Assembly: GCA_020636105.1 (NCBI GenBank)
Contig: JACJYL010000001.1
Coordinates: forward strand, 1,922,001 to 1,986,000
Direction: 5' to 3'
Length of the DNA stretch: 64,000 nt
Origin: Lewinellaceae bacterium
Lineage (GTDB): Bacteria; Bacteroidota; Bacteroidia; Chitinophagales; Saprospiraceae
A program made the translations under genes and the position numbers. Positions 44,898 through 54,823 of the stretch are shown here, piece after piece. The notes below the pieces were generated by a model. It had not been told where the DNA came from. It made no database searches and saw only the letters and a list, made by a program, of their open reading frames with translations. Position 1 is the stretch's first letter, and the number at the start of each line of letters is the position of its first letter.

Positions 44898-45863
44898 CTA
44901 ATTACCTCCTAGAATAAGCCAGGCTTCACCAAGCCCACGTGTATTGATCCTGCATGAGAAATTATAAGGTGGTTTTTCCAGTCTTTTTTCAATAATCCTC
45001 ATAAACCTTCTTGCATCAAGTGCTCTTCCTTTTTCATTGTAAAGTGGAATTCGTGCTTGTTCGACCCGAAGTCTGTTTTCTGTTGCAACAGATAAGTTGT
45101 AACGTGCTTTCACACAAAGTTCATCCAGCCAATATTCAATTGTTTCACTTAATTCTTCATCACCAAACTCGGATTCTAAATCTGCTTCTGCTCCTTGGGA
45201 AATTCGAAATTCTAGAATCACTTCACGTCCATTTGCCATCAAATCATCAAAATGTCTTTGCAGGTCTGAAGTAAATTCAGTCAGGCGAGTGTAATTGTCT
45301 TCTAATAACATTATGTCTAAAGAAGTGTTGGCAGAAGGTCTCCCTAGGACAGGGCAAGTTGCAATTTGTTTATTTGTATAAGCGTCTAGCCCTTTCAGGT
45401 TTAAGGAAAGCATCCGTTCAGGACCATTACGCTTAAATTCAAAATCTATGTCGAGAATAATATCAGCCCTTGCAGTACTTTTTACTTTATCAAGTAATGA
45501 TTGCTTAAGTTCCTGCCCACTTTGATCAGTAACAACATCCTCCTCCATTCTTGTATTTGCAAGATTTTTCAATTCTGCTTCCAGGTCCTTGAGGGGAAAT
45601 TCTTCTTTTGACATAAAGCCATTAATACTGGTTATTATGGCTCGCATATCACTATCTTCCTGAAAAAGTCGCTTATAATCTGGTATCCTATTGGTTTCAC
45701 CATAAACCTCAACTTCCTTGAAAAAACCATTTCTGATACAATAAATATCAGAAGGAACCACCATTGCAGTAGGCTTTTTAGCTTGACAAAAGCCACTGGG
45801 CATATCCACTAATAAACCCGAAACTATTGTTAGGATTAGAAATAATATTTTTTCTATTCTCAT
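44898..45863 (-). CDS. DUF6175-like secreted protein
   Basis: A 321-residue protein with a signal peptide (around MRIEKILFLILTIVSGL). It has the DUF6175 hallmarks: AMVVPSDIYCIRNGFFKE, IPDYKRLFQEDSDMRAIIT, and GFMSKEEFPLKDLEAELK. The family is found in Bacteroidota envelope-biogenesis contexts and has no known activity. It is third in the four-gene operon, between the LPP20-like lipoprotein gene and the 322-residue protein gene. Confidence 0.7.
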   Translation of the reverse strand: MRIEKILFLILTIVSGLLVDMPSGFCQAKKPTAMVVPSDIYCIRNGFFKEVEVYGETNRIPDYKRLFQEDSDMRAIITSINGFMSKEEFPLKDLEAELKNLANTRMEEDVVTDQSGQELKQSLLDKVKSTARADIILDIDFEFKRNGPERMLSLNLKGLDAYTNKQIATCPVLGRPSANTSLDIMLLEDNYTRLTEFTSDLQRHFDDLMANGREVILEFRISQGAEADLESEFGDEELSETIEYWLDELCVKARYNLSVATENRLRVEQARIPLYNEKGRALDARRFMRIIEKRLEKPPYNFSCRINTRGLGEAWLILGGN

Positions 45864-45875
45864 TTTAGTTAAATT

Positions 45876-46373
45876 TTAAAAACCATCAATAAGTTTTGGT
45901 GCCAAACCGTCTTCCTGCATCTTTTGCTTAAGCCGTCGATGGTCTACCACTACAAACACACCAACCTTATATTTTCGCCCTACTTTGATTCTGTTTTCAG
46001 GAAGAATACTTCCATCGCCACTAAGGTTTACATAGTGAAGGTAGGTTCCACCTTCCTTAAAAAACTCCTTGAAGTAATCCGGATTTTTTTCCAAACCTTG
46101 AGGAACAATTGGTGTATTTGGGCAACCACTTACACCTGCTTTAATACCTTTAAAAAGGGCCTCTTGTACCGCATTTCGTTTAGCTTTCTCAATAGCTTTT
46201 TTCAGGGAACTATCATAACCCCATGCTTTTAGCCTTATTGAGCCTTCCATCCCGGCTCCCAGACATTGTGCTTCTGATAATGCTGGAATTTTTCCTGTTC
46301 CACAGGATGGGAAAAGCGAAAGGAGAGCAGAGAAAATTAAAAGTGATAATGGAAAAATAAACCGAAGTTTCAT
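45876..46373 (-). CDS. Secreted lipoprotein-like protein
   Basis: A 165-residue protein with a lipoprotein-type signal ending in SLFPSC. The mature part has an ALKN-type helix (LKKAIEKAKRNAVQEALFKG) as in LPP20/FlgO-like assembly proteins, then a strand with RKYKVGVFVVVDHRRL. It is second in the four-gene operon. The role is unknown; outer-membrane association is likely. Confidence 0.75.
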   Translation of the reverse strand: MKLRFIFPLSLLIFSALLSLFPSCGTGKIPALSEAQCLGAGMEGSIRLKAWGYDSSLKKAIEKAKRNAVQEALFKGIKAGVSGCPNTPIVPQGLEKNPDYFKEFFKEGGTYLHYVNLSGDGSILPENRIKVGRKYKVGVFVVVDHRRLKQKMQEDGLAPKLIDGF

Positions 46374-46406
46374 TTTGTGGAATTTATTAAGTGTCTTGAA
46401 AATCCT

Positions 46407-48167
46407 TTAAAAAGCGATTCGTACTCCAACTCTATTCGTAATTCCTGCACGGTGTGGATAAATATCGAACCATTTCAATTCGGTTTCCTCCATCTTCCCG
46501 CCAATGTCCATATACGCTTTAGTCACAGGAACATCATATTCAAGAGAAAGAAAGGCTTCCATCCAATACGATAATTTCACCCCGCCCTCAGCCCCCAAGG
46601 GAAGTAAAAGTGCTGTATGTTTTTCATTTGTTGCTTCGTTTAAGGCCCAATCGTTAGCTATTCCAACAAATATCCCCGCTCTAAAAATTGAAGCAACAGG
46701 GTATTCTTTTTTAAGATACAGCCAAATGTGTTGAAACTCTTTATATTTATCTTCATCAAAATTTCCTTCAACCTTTATTGACTCCAGGGTAAACCCAACG
46801 CCTGTCCTTAATCCATTTCTAACCTCGCTTCCCCATTTCCTTCCAAGGGTTAAAGAAAGGTTATATTCTAAATTAGCTCCTATATCCCTGATTTCAGAGG
46901 TTGAAATTCCCGGAGGGGAGAATAGGCATGCAACAGCGATCCCTTTTTCCGGTTTTTCCTTTAATAACATACCTTCCTCAAGTTTAGCCAAGCCACCTAC
47001 CCGAATGAATTCACTTGGCTTTGTTCCCTGACTTGAAGTCCTGGTATTATTGGTTACACCGGATTTGGCCCTTACTATTCCTTTTCGCTTGTAAACAATT
47101 TTCCCGTCCGCTTTCTCTTTTTTCTCAAGCACAAAAAAACGCTTTTCAGGATATACGCCCTCTTTTACACCGATTTTGGCAAGTATAGGATTTGCCTTAT
47201 ACAACCCTGTTTTTACCTGAAAATCTTCATTGGTAACAGTTAATTGATCTAAAACTTTTTCAATAACCTCCTCTTCGAATATTTTGATAAATTCTTCATC
47301 AGTTCTTGGTTTTACAGCGGAGTTACTTTTTGTTACATTTTTACTTTCTGATGCAAAAATGTATTTATCCGGGGCTTGTTTATCCACAAAGACAACAGGC
47401 ACATTTAAATTCTCAAAAGCTGCGATTTTATGAGCTCGTGTCTCTTCTGAGTCATCTTCGTATATCCAATTGTCATAAAGTGTCTGTTGAACTTGTTCGT
47501 TATAATCCAATTTGAATACATGGGCTATGAAGTTGCCAGCATACCCTCTTTGTGTTCGCTCAATTGGGACGAATTTGTAACCTGGATTGTCCCGAGCTAT
47601 TTCTCTTCTAATCTGGTCTTCCACATTATAATATTCCTCCATTGTCAGAAAGGCTTTTACATCCACCAAAATTATATAGGATTTATTGATAAGATTAAAT
47701 CCAGCATCCTTTAACTCGGCAATATCTCTCGGACCCGACTTTGCCAATTGTTTTTCCAGATCAGATGCATTATACATTCCTCTGTCAGCTATCAATTTTG
47801 TATTAAATTCCCCTTCCTGACTTCTTTGGAACCAATATTCGAGTAATTCACGACCAATATGAGAATTGGTCATGGCCTGAGTAGTTACGTTATTGGCAGG
47901 CTTACCGGATAAAATGCTTTTGGGCAGTTCCTTTGTAGAAATATTATTCCAATCAAACCTTTTAGCGTATGGATTATTACTGTTATAAAATGATCTAAAG
48001 TTGAGCTTAGTGCCCTGCTTGTTTGCGATTTTGAGAATTACAAAACTACTTCTGTCATATGACAAATCTTCCTTTGCATTAGACTGTGCATCAATTGTTG
48101 GAATGCCAATAAAAATGATTACGACACAGACCAAAAGAAATTCTAAAAAGTGTGATTTAATTTTCAT
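46407..48167 (-). CDS. Secreted protein with C-terminal outer-membrane beta-barrel
   Basis: A 586-residue protein with a signal peptide (MKIKSHFLEFLLVCVVIIFIG). The N-terminal half is a mixed domain with an acidic loop, DEEFIKIFEEEVIEKVLDQL. The last 180 residues alternate in the way of a beta-barrel (LSLTLGRKWGSEVRNGLRTG, AYMDIGGKMEETEL) and end in a phenylalanine (VGVRIAF), the usual barrel end. It is the first gene of the four-gene operon. The family is unassigned. A divergent promoter region with the gene at 48468 lies upstream. Confidence 0.75.
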   Translation of the reverse strand: MKIKSHFLEFLLVCVVIIFIGIPTIDAQSNAKEDLSYDRSSFVILKIANKQGTKLNFRSFYNSNNPYAKRFDWNNISTKELPKSILSGKPANNVTTQAMTNSHIGRELLEYWFQRSQEGEFNTKLIADRGMYNASDLEKQLAKSGPRDIAELKDAGFNLINKSYIILVDVKAFLTMEEYYNVEDQIRREIARDNPGYKFVPIERTQRGYAGNFIAHVFKLDYNEQVQQTLYDNWIYEDDSEETRAHKIAAFENLNVPVVFVDKQAPDKYIFASESKNVTKSNSAVKPRTDEEFIKIFEEEVIEKVLDQLTVTNEDFQVKTGLYKANPILAKIGVKEGVYPEKRFFVLEKKEKADGKIVYKRKGIVRAKSGVTNNTRTSSQGTKPSEFIRVGGLAKLEEGMLLKEKPEKGIAVACLFSPPGISTSEIRDIGANLEYNLSLTLGRKWGSEVRNGLRTGVGFTLESIKVEGNFDEDKYKEFQHIWLYLKKEYPVASIFRAGIFVGIANDWALNEATNEKHTALLLPLGAEGGVKLSYWMEAFLSLEYDVPVTKAYMDIGGKMEETELKWFDIYPHRAGITNRVGVRIAF

Positions 48168-48467
48168 GGTATTTGCATTTTCTTAAATTTCACATGAAAC
48201 CAATACCTCCGTTTCTACCATAAAAGCGATGAATACTCACCTCTTATATTTATGTTGAAACACAAAAACACAACTGCATTTGTGTTATTACCTAGCAGTG
48301 TAAATCTATAGCTTAATGACAATTGAAGAGAAATTTCAGAAGAGACAAAAAACAATAAAAGTAATTTCGTATTTTTAAGAAAGACCGACCTGTTATATAC
48401 ATAACAGGATCATTCTTAGATATTAATACATTAATACAAAAAAAGTCTAATACAAAAAAGTCATTTA

Positions 48468-49889
48468 ATGAATAACACAAAGTTATATTTGCTGGTATCT
48501 ACTCTATCAGAAAACCAATTAATGGAGTTAGAGGAATTCCTTGAGTTATCCTCCAATGGGCTTTCGCAGAAACAAATACTGATATTGAATTTTCTTATTG
48601 AAAAGTTGCTGAAAGGAGATAGAAATATTTCTAAAGAAGAGGTAATAAATGCGCTGACTCCCATTCAAGATGGAATTGACAAGCATTGGAAACAACATCT
48701 TTCAAAGTGTTATGAAGTGGTAAAGCGATATATCCTGTTCTCTTTCTCAAATACTGATAAATTCCCGGAAGGAGAATTTTTTGCAGATTACTATGTTGAA
48801 AAGAGCTTAGGCGATAAAATGCTCAAAGGCTTATTAAAACGGTTAGAACGATCTTTAGATAAACCTGGGAACCGAGATTATTATTACCATTTAAGGAAAT
48901 TCCAGATATATCAATGGCAGGCAATGAGCAAAAAAATAGATGCCACAACTGGTGAACTTCTCAAAAGTGGTTCAGATGCTTTAGATTTATTTTATGTTGA
49001 AAATAAACTTCGAATATACCTGGAAATTCTAACTCAGGGAGTTGATCACAAACAACATTACTATGATCATAAAATGGAGCTATTAAACGCTGTTGATAAT
49101 GAAAAAATAGAAGATCTGGGGGCGAAAATATTTCATTTGTTTTTCCAAAAACAACTTGCAAATGATTTCACAGGAGTAGAAAAGATTATCGAAGAAATAA
49201 TCGCCAATAACCATCTTTTTGAAAAATTTTATCAAAAATCAATTTTGGAGCAGTTGCTGAATTTTTGCACCCATAACATTAATAAAAAGCAAGTCGATTT
49301 CGCTGGCCATTACCTTAAAATAATAGAATTACTTGACGAATCTGGATTGTTACTGGACGGTTCATTTATCCAATGGCAGAGATTTAAAAATATTGTGACA
49401 GCCGCTTTGATCCAAAAGGATAGCCAGTTGGCAAGTTTTTACATTGATAAATACATGGTTCACTTGATTCCTGAAAAGAAAGAACAAGCAGCATTACTAG
49501 CCAATGCTCAAATTGCCCATCAGCAGGGTGACCTTGATAAGGTTTTAAAAAGGATGGCACTATTGACTACTAAGGGTGCAATTGAATTGGTGGACTACGG
49601 AAGGTTAATCCTTAAGGTCTATTTCCAAAAAAAAGAATACATCGCTCTCAGGAATTTCTCCAAAACTATGAGAACCTATTTAAACCGAAGCCTGAAAAAA
49701 GAAGATGGAGTTTCGGAATTGATGTATGATCGAGTACGGAATTTAATTTCACTTATTTTAGCCCTTGTTAATGAAAAAAAAGTTGAGGAAAAAACCATTG
49801 AAACTACCATTTTGTACGGAGTTGACTATTTATGGTTAATGAATCAAGTAATAAACAAGAACAAGCCGTCCCTTCCCGAAAACACCTAA
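48468..49889 (+). CDS. Helical hypothetical protein
   Basis: A 473-residue protein, all alpha-helical, with no signal peptide or membrane span and probable helical-hairpin repeats (QAALLANAQIAHQQGDLDKV). I do not recognise a family. It stands alone, divergent from the four-gene operon, and ends at a strong inverted repeat. A cytoplasmic scaffold or regulator is possible. Confidence 0.75.
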   Translation: MNNTKLYLLVSTLSENQLMELEEFLELSSNGLSQKQILILNFLIEKLLKGDRNISKEEVINALTPIQDGIDKHWKQHLSKCYEVVKRYILFSFSNTDKFPEGEFFADYYVEKSLGDKMLKGLLKRLERSLDKPGNRDYYYHLRKFQIYQWQAMSKKIDATTGELLKSGSDALDLFYVENKLRIYLEILTQGVDHKQHYYDHKMELLNAVDNEKIEDLGAKIFHLFFQKQLANDFTGVEKIIEEIIANNHLFEKFYQKSILEQLLNFCTHNINKKQVDFAGHYLKIIELLDESGLLLDGSFIQWQRFKNIVTAALIQKDSQLASFYIDKYMVHLIPEKKEQAALLANAQIAHQQGDLDKVLKRMALLTTKGAIELVDYGRLILKVYFQKKEYIALRNFSKTMRTYLNRSLKKEDGVSELMYDRVRNLISLILALVNEKKVEEKTIETTILYGVDYLWLMNQVINKNKPSLPENT

Positions 49890-49911
49890 GTATTTGGATA
49901 AGGACGGCTTG
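49862..49911. terminator. Bidirectional hairpin between convergent genes
   Basis: CAAGCCGTCC and its exact complement (10 bp) flank a 30-base loop between the plus-strand helical gene and the minus-strand small secreted gene. The left arm overlaps the 3' end of the plus-strand gene. It would end transcription from both sides. Confidence 0.6.
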
Positions 49912-49919
49912 CATTCAAA

Positions 49920-50282
49920 TCACTTTTTTTCAAAAGTCCCTGAAAAAGTATAGCTTGTAGAAGTTTCTACTTTTACAAGGTAAATTCCCGTGGAGAGACT
50001 CTCAATCGAATATCGACAAATTTGTAGCAAACACCCATTGTGCACAACAACAACGTCGTCATTTTCATCATAGATGGTAACTCTTTCGATCAAAATGTTC
50101 GGATTTCCCGAATCTGCGGTAAGCATTGTGATGTCCGTTGAAATAGTCCCTCCACTCAGTACATGAGAAAATTCATTTCCTGGAAAGAAGAATTCATCTT
50201 CTGCTTCAGAATTGCCCTTCTGATAAGGCAAAATGATGCAGGCGAGAATAAAAAAAGCAACAATTTTGAATTTAAAATCCAT
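49920..50282 (-). CDS. Small secreted hypothetical protein
   Basis: A 120-residue protein with a signal segment (MDFKFKIVAFFILACIIL) and a beta-rich end (ITMLTADSGNPNILIERVTI, LSTGIYLVKVETSTSYTFSG) that resembles a short T9SS sorting or Por-secretion domain without the full motif. It lies 237 bases downstream of the TPR-CHAT gene. The role is unknown. Confidence 0.65.
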   Translation of the reverse strand: MDFKFKIVAFFILACIILPYQKGNSEAEDEFFFPGNEFSHVLSGGTISTDITMLTADSGNPNILIERVTIYDENDDVVVVHNGCLLQICRYSIESLSTGIYLVKVETSTSYTFSGTFEKK

Positions 50283-50462
50283 AACATTTCATTTTAAATG
50301 CTATGGAGGCGCCTCCGTTGGCAAGATTAAATAACCATTCCGCCGGAAAAAGAGTTTTGAAAAAACCGATTTTAAATAGTACTCAGTGTATGTGAAAATA
50401 TTCTTTTGGAAAATTCACTTCTTCTGAAAACCATCATTTGATATAATGAGTATCATACAAAA

Positions 50463-50490
50463 AAAAAGTCCCCCTTTTGGAGAACTTTTT
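50463..50490 (-). terminator. Terminator of the TPR-CHAT gene
   Basis: On the minus strand, AAGTTCTCC pairs with GGGGGACTT (two G-U pairs) around a 4-base loop, followed by a run of T (TTTTTTT). This is a typical rho-independent terminator just after the CHAT gene stop. Confidence 0.7.
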
Positions 50491-50519
50491 TTTATTTTTT
50501 TGAATTCAAAAATTTACGC

Positions 50520-53500
50520 CTACTCTATCAAAACAAAACCTGCCCAAAAATAAGGATTGTTGTAACCTTTTTGTTTCTGCAACCACTTTTGCGCTACTTC
50601 AAGTGCTTGATGTATCGGCATTTTCTCTATTAAATAATTGCGATAAAAAGCGGACATCAACTTGCTTGATGCCTCGTCAGATACTTGCCAGAGACTCATC
50701 AATATATATTTTACACCGGCAATTTTAAAGGCACGTTGCAAGCCATAAACACCTTCATGTCCCTTAATATCCCCTAAGCCCGTTTCACATGCAGACAACA
50801 CGACCAATTCTGTATTGGATAGGTCCATTTGGCTAATTTCGTAGGCTGTCAGAATTCCATCATCAAAATTTTTATAAGGGTGTTGATTTTCCCAGGCGTA
50901 ATTAGCTCCAGCAAGAATAAGGCCTGATCGTAAAAGGGGGTGCTCAGACATTTTAAACACTGCCCCGAACAAATCTTGTTTTGCAGCAATAGTATCCTGT
51001 ACCAGGTCAGGATAGAAAAAGCCGTGTGTACTAATGTGCAAGATACGTGGCGACCCGCTATTGAGAGATTTTCCGATTTGTTTGAAAGCTTCTTCGTTGG
51101 CTTCAAAACCTTGAAGGATTTCTGTTTGAAAGCCGGCTTCCTTTAGGAATTTATTGACCTGATCCACTTCAGTAGCACTAAATTCAAGATTCCTCCATAA
51201 ATCATCGTTCCCCCGGAAACCAGGCTTTTTCCCACTATCATATTGAAAATAGTTCTCCTGCAATTCATTTTGAATAACAGGATTCGGTAATGAAACGACG
51301 GCCTGACGATAAGCTGTTGTATCCATTGAATATTGGATATTTCCCAGGAGGGTCGCATTAGGTATGGCTGATTTATAGGGATAAGATTGACTAATCTGCC
51401 GCGTGCTATTTACCCTGATCAATTGGTATTGATTACCTAACCGTCCACTTGATAAACCAGGCTGAATGGCGGCAAGGTTGAGTCTATACAAATCACCTGC
51501 CGGGGCATACCATATTTTATTTACTCCCTTGAGCAGGTGCTCTATAGGTTTCCAGATGTAAATATAGAGAGGTGTTTCACCTCCTTTTCGAAGGTCGAAA
51601 TAGAGGTTTTTGATGAAAAAATCTTCGGAAACACCTTCTTTTCCTAATAAGCTGTCCAATTGTTTTTGTTCACACAGTGGAACAAATACTGGTCCATCTG
51701 TATCCGGGAGAAGCACAAGGGCGGCATACTGAAAAGATTCAGTAGCTTCGGGATCATATTTACGATAATAAATGAACTCAATTGCCGCTTCACCAGGTTT
51801 TAGATTCACTTGTATTTCCTGCCAGGGCGGTGCCGAAAAAGCACCTGCAAAAATGGGCAAGTTCTGGGTGAGAAGCTTTTCGTAAACCTCCGCTTCTGCT
51901 TCTACCTTGGTAACATATTGACGCTCAGAAAAAGGCTTGGCATATTCGGTAGCAAGCCGGCGACGACAGCCCTGCCAACGTGCGTACGTTTCGCGAGAAA
52001 GACTGTCTGCATCAGAGACAGACCTTGTCAAGCGGCGGAAATTTTCGAGTAAATGCCCGCGATAAAAAAGGGCGTTGTCGAAACAAGCTTGATTTAATTC
52101 CGAATCAGAATTAAACTCAGCAAACGACTGAAGCTGGTTAAAATACCTTTCAAAGGTATGAAGATAAGCTAAAAATTGATTCTCAGAAGAATAGAGGGCT
52201 GCCTCTTCGACAAAATGGCGGCAAAGTTCATTCAGCTCCAGAAAAACTCTCTTAGCTTCAGATAGGCGACCTGTTTCCCAATATAATATAGAGAGGTTAC
52301 TCAATGACATTGCATAACTGGGATGTTGTTTTCCTAAAATGTTTGTCTGAATTTCAATCGCTTCCAAAAAAAGGGGTTCAGCTTTTTCATAATCTTCCAA
52401 TTCCAAATACAAGACCCCAAGATCATTTAATAGTGTGGCATAATCTGGATGCAGTTTCCCTATGGTATTTTCCCAAATGGGTTGAGCTTCCAATAAAAGA
52501 TCTTTAGCCTTTTTAAGTTCTCCCATTCGTTTGTATAAAACTGCAAGATTTTGTAAAGCCAATCCATATCGTGAACCCTCTTTACCCAACTTATTTGTAG
52601 CAATATCTTTTGCTTCCAGATAAAGTTTCTCCGCTCTGGAATACTCGCCCTCTTCCATATATAGAATTGCAAGGTTGTTCAATCCCGTAGCATAATACAA
52701 ATGATCCTTTCCTAATACCTTTGCCCAAATATCCAATGATTCCAAAAAGAATGGTTCAGCCTTGGAGAATGCCCCCATATCAAGATACAGATTGGCAAGT
52801 TTAAATAAAGCTATTGCATAGTTAGGGTGTGTGGTGTTATTAGTTTTTTCCAAAATGTCTTTAGCGTCCAAAAGTAATTGCTCGGCAGTCATATAACTCC
52901 CCATTTTAGCATATAAGTCACCGAAATCACTCAGAAGCATTGCATAATCCAAACTAAATTTTCCAAAGGTTTTTTCAAAAATATCTATAGCCTCCAAAAA
53001 ACGAGACTTAGCCCTATCATAATACCCCATTTCCAAATACATGTAGGCCAGGCCATGCAAATTTAGGCCATAGTTCATGGCTTTTTTTCCTTTTACCTTT
53101 GCCCAAATATCCATAGATTCCAAATAGAGGGGTTCTGCTTCCGTGTACTTCTCCAAAGTACGATATAAATCAGCAAGATTGCCTATGGAAAGGGCATAGT
53201 AAACATTTTCTTTACCTAGAACTTTTGCCCGAATGTCCCTTGATTCAATAAAAAGCGGTTCAGCCTTTGAGTATTGCCCCATTTCTTTATACAAAGCTCC
53301 TAGGCTATTCAAAGCTGAAGCAAATTGTCGATGTTCTCTTCCCAATTTTTCTTCTAAAATTCTAATAGATTCCAAATAGGGTTCCTCCGCATCTGAATAC
53401 CTCCCAATGTAATAAAGTATCCTACCTTGGTTGAGTAGACAATTGGCATAAGGTATAGTGTTTGTTCCAATTGTTGATGCTGCCTTGTCCTTTGCTATTT

Positions 53501-53660
53501 CAATGATTTTTAGAGCTTCTTCAAACTTTTGTTCTTGAAACAGCTTTCGGCTCTCTTCCATTAAACTATCTACTTCATGAGCTACTAATATAGAGTCTTG
53601 TGTTTGGGAAAAAAGGAAGATGGGAAAACTAATAAGTAATGTAAGGAATTGTAATTTCAT
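50520..53660 (-). CDS. TPR-CHAT protein (secreted)
   Basis: A 1046-residue protein from the ATG at 53660; the frame opens at 53726, but the inner start gives a signal peptide (MKLQFLTLLISFPIFLFS). Residues 40-500 are about ten tetratricopeptide repeats of the 42-residue type (LNNLAILYMEEGEYSRAEKL). The last 350 residues are a CHAT domain with His in ILHISTHGFFY and Cys in VVLSACETGLGD, plus GVYGLQRAFKIAGVKYIL. Its substrate is unknown. An IS5-type element separates it from a divergent sigma/TPR gene pair, a combination found elsewhere in Saprospiraceae. Confidence 0.9.
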   Translation of the reverse strand: MKLQFLTLLISFPIFLFSQTQDSILVAHEVDSLMEESRKLFQEQKFEEALKIIEIAKDKAASTIGTNTIPYANCLLNQGRILYYIGRYSDAEEPYLESIRILEEKLGREHRQFASALNSLGALYKEMGQYSKAEPLFIESRDIRAKVLGKENVYYALSIGNLADLYRTLEKYTEAEPLYLESMDIWAKVKGKKAMNYGLNLHGLAYMYLEMGYYDRAKSRFLEAIDIFEKTFGKFSLDYAMLLSDFGDLYAKMGSYMTAEQLLLDAKDILEKTNNTTHPNYAIALFKLANLYLDMGAFSKAEPFFLESLDIWAKVLGKDHLYYATGLNNLAILYMEEGEYSRAEKLYLEAKDIATNKLGKEGSRYGLALQNLAVLYKRMGELKKAKDLLLEAQPIWENTIGKLHPDYATLLNDLGVLYLELEDYEKAEPLFLEAIEIQTNILGKQHPSYAMSLSNLSILYWETGRLSEAKRVFLELNELCRHFVEEAALYSSENQFLAYLHTFERYFNQLQSFAEFNSDSELNQACFDNALFYRGHLLENFRRLTRSVSDADSLSRETYARWQGCRRRLATEYAKPFSERQYVTKVEAEAEVYEKLLTQNLPIFAGAFSAPPWQEIQVNLKPGEAAIEFIYYRKYDPEATESFQYAALVLLPDTDGPVFVPLCEQKQLDSLLGKEGVSEDFFIKNLYFDLRKGGETPLYIYIWKPIEHLLKGVNKIWYAPAGDLYRLNLAAIQPGLSSGRLGNQYQLIRVNSTRQISQSYPYKSAIPNATLLGNIQYSMDTTAYRQAVVSLPNPVIQNELQENYFQYDSGKKPGFRGNDDLWRNLEFSATEVDQVNKFLKEAGFQTEILQGFEANEEAFKQIGKSLNSGSPRILHISTHGFFYPDLVQDTIAAKQDLFGAVFKMSEHPLLRSGLILAGANYAWENQHPYKNFDDGILTAYEISQMDLSNTELVVLSACETGLGDIKGHEGVYGLQRAFKIAGVKYILMSLWQVSDEASSKLMSAFYRNYLIEKMPIHQALEVAQKWLQKQKGYNNPYFWAGFVLIE

Positions 53661-53834
53661 AATGGTAAATTTTGGTATGTTATACTTTAAAGAAATGGTA
53701 GTTTGTGAGGAAAGAACGAATAGCACCTAAAGAATAACCTCACTTTGCACGAAGTAAAAAAGAAGGTCGTTTATTACTAACTATTACTGTAAAAATTATG
53801 TCAGACACCTTCTACAAAGCCTTCTACCATCTTA

Positions 53835-54708
53835 GAGTATGTCTAAAAATTTAAATTTGTAGATCATTCCAAGCGATATAAAATTGTTTGGCAATTCTGC
53901 CAAAGTACCCACGCTTCGGAACTTTCTGTTGTTTTTTCGTGATCCTTGTCCAATCGGCGAAAGTAATTGAACCGCCCGAAGGTCTGTTCGGTAACCCAGC
54001 GCCACTTCACAGGAACAAACCCTTTTGCACTTGGGGGCTTTGATGAAAGCTCTACTTCTACTCCTAACAGATTCTCATATACCCAATCCATGAAGATAAT
54101 TTTATAAGCAGCATCTGCCAGTATTTTTTCTAACCGGTGCAAGTATCCAACCAGAGGCTCGACTACCTGGTGCGCCATTGCTCCGTCTGCATGATTAGCC
54201 GCATGGACAACTATCCCCCAAACTAAACCTAAAGTATCTGTGATGATATGACGCTTTCGCCCATTAACACGCTTGTTTCCGTCAATTCCTTTTTCTATAT
54301 TCACAAATGGTCCTGATTTAACAGACTGACTATCAATACTTAGCATGCTGGGCGTTTCTTCTTTACCCTGTCGCTTCCTTTCCTTTCGATTCAATCCTTC
54401 ATTTAATTTTTGCAGTGTTCCATCCTTTTGCCATTTTTGAAAATAATAATATACACTTTTCCAGGGAGGAAATTCTCCCGGAAGATTTCTCCATTGGCTG
54501 CCAATTCTTAATATCCAAAAAATTGCGTCTACCACATCTCGCAAATCATATTTGCGTTTTCTTTTGATAGGTAAATATTCTTTTATAATTTCCCACTGGG
54601 AATCAGTTAGTCGCTCATATTGAGTTTGCATAAACTTGGGTTTTAGTCTACCACAAGTTTAATAACTGGTTCCCATTTTTCCAAAGACTTCAATTTTTAG
54701 ACATACTC
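53835..54708. mobile_element. IS5-family insertion sequence, 874 bp, intact
   Basis: The ends carry 17-bp inverted repeats (GAGTATGTCTAAAAATT at 53835-53851 and its complement at 54692-54708). The element is flanked by TTA on both sides (53832-53834 and 54709-54711), a 3-bp target duplication of the T-N-A type typical of the IS427/IS5 group. One transposase gene fills it. The clean ends suggest a recent insertion. Confidence 0.9.
53864..54631 (-). CDS. IS5-family transposase
   Basis: A 255-residue single-frame transposase. N-terminal DUF4096-like domain (LTDSQWEIIKEYLPIKRKRK, WRNLPGEFPPWKSVYYYF), then a DDE catalytic core with SIDSQSVKSG, ILADAAYK, and the Glu in WVTEQTFGRFNYFRRL. The length and motifs are complete, so it is probably active. 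Confidence 0.93.
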   Translation of the reverse strand: MQTQYERLTDSQWEIIKEYLPIKRKRKYDLRDVVDAIFWILRIGSQWRNLPGEFPPWKSVYYYFQKWQKDGTLQKLNEGLNRKERKRQGKEETPSMLSIDSQSVKSGPFVNIEKGIDGNKRVNGRKRHIITDTLGLVWGIVVHAANHADGAMAHQVVEPLVGYLHRLEKILADAAYKIIFMDWVYENLLGVEVELSSKPPSAKGFVPVKWRWVTEQTFGRFNYFRRLDKDHEKTTESSEAWVLWQNCQTILYRLE

Positions 54709-54823
54709 TTATCCAAAATTACGGTTTTTCTAAGTTAATAGGTTCAATAGTATTATTTTTGACCATAATTTGAAAAAAGTTTTGAAAAAAGAGGACTTTT
54801 TTAACTTTTAAATACACTTTAAT

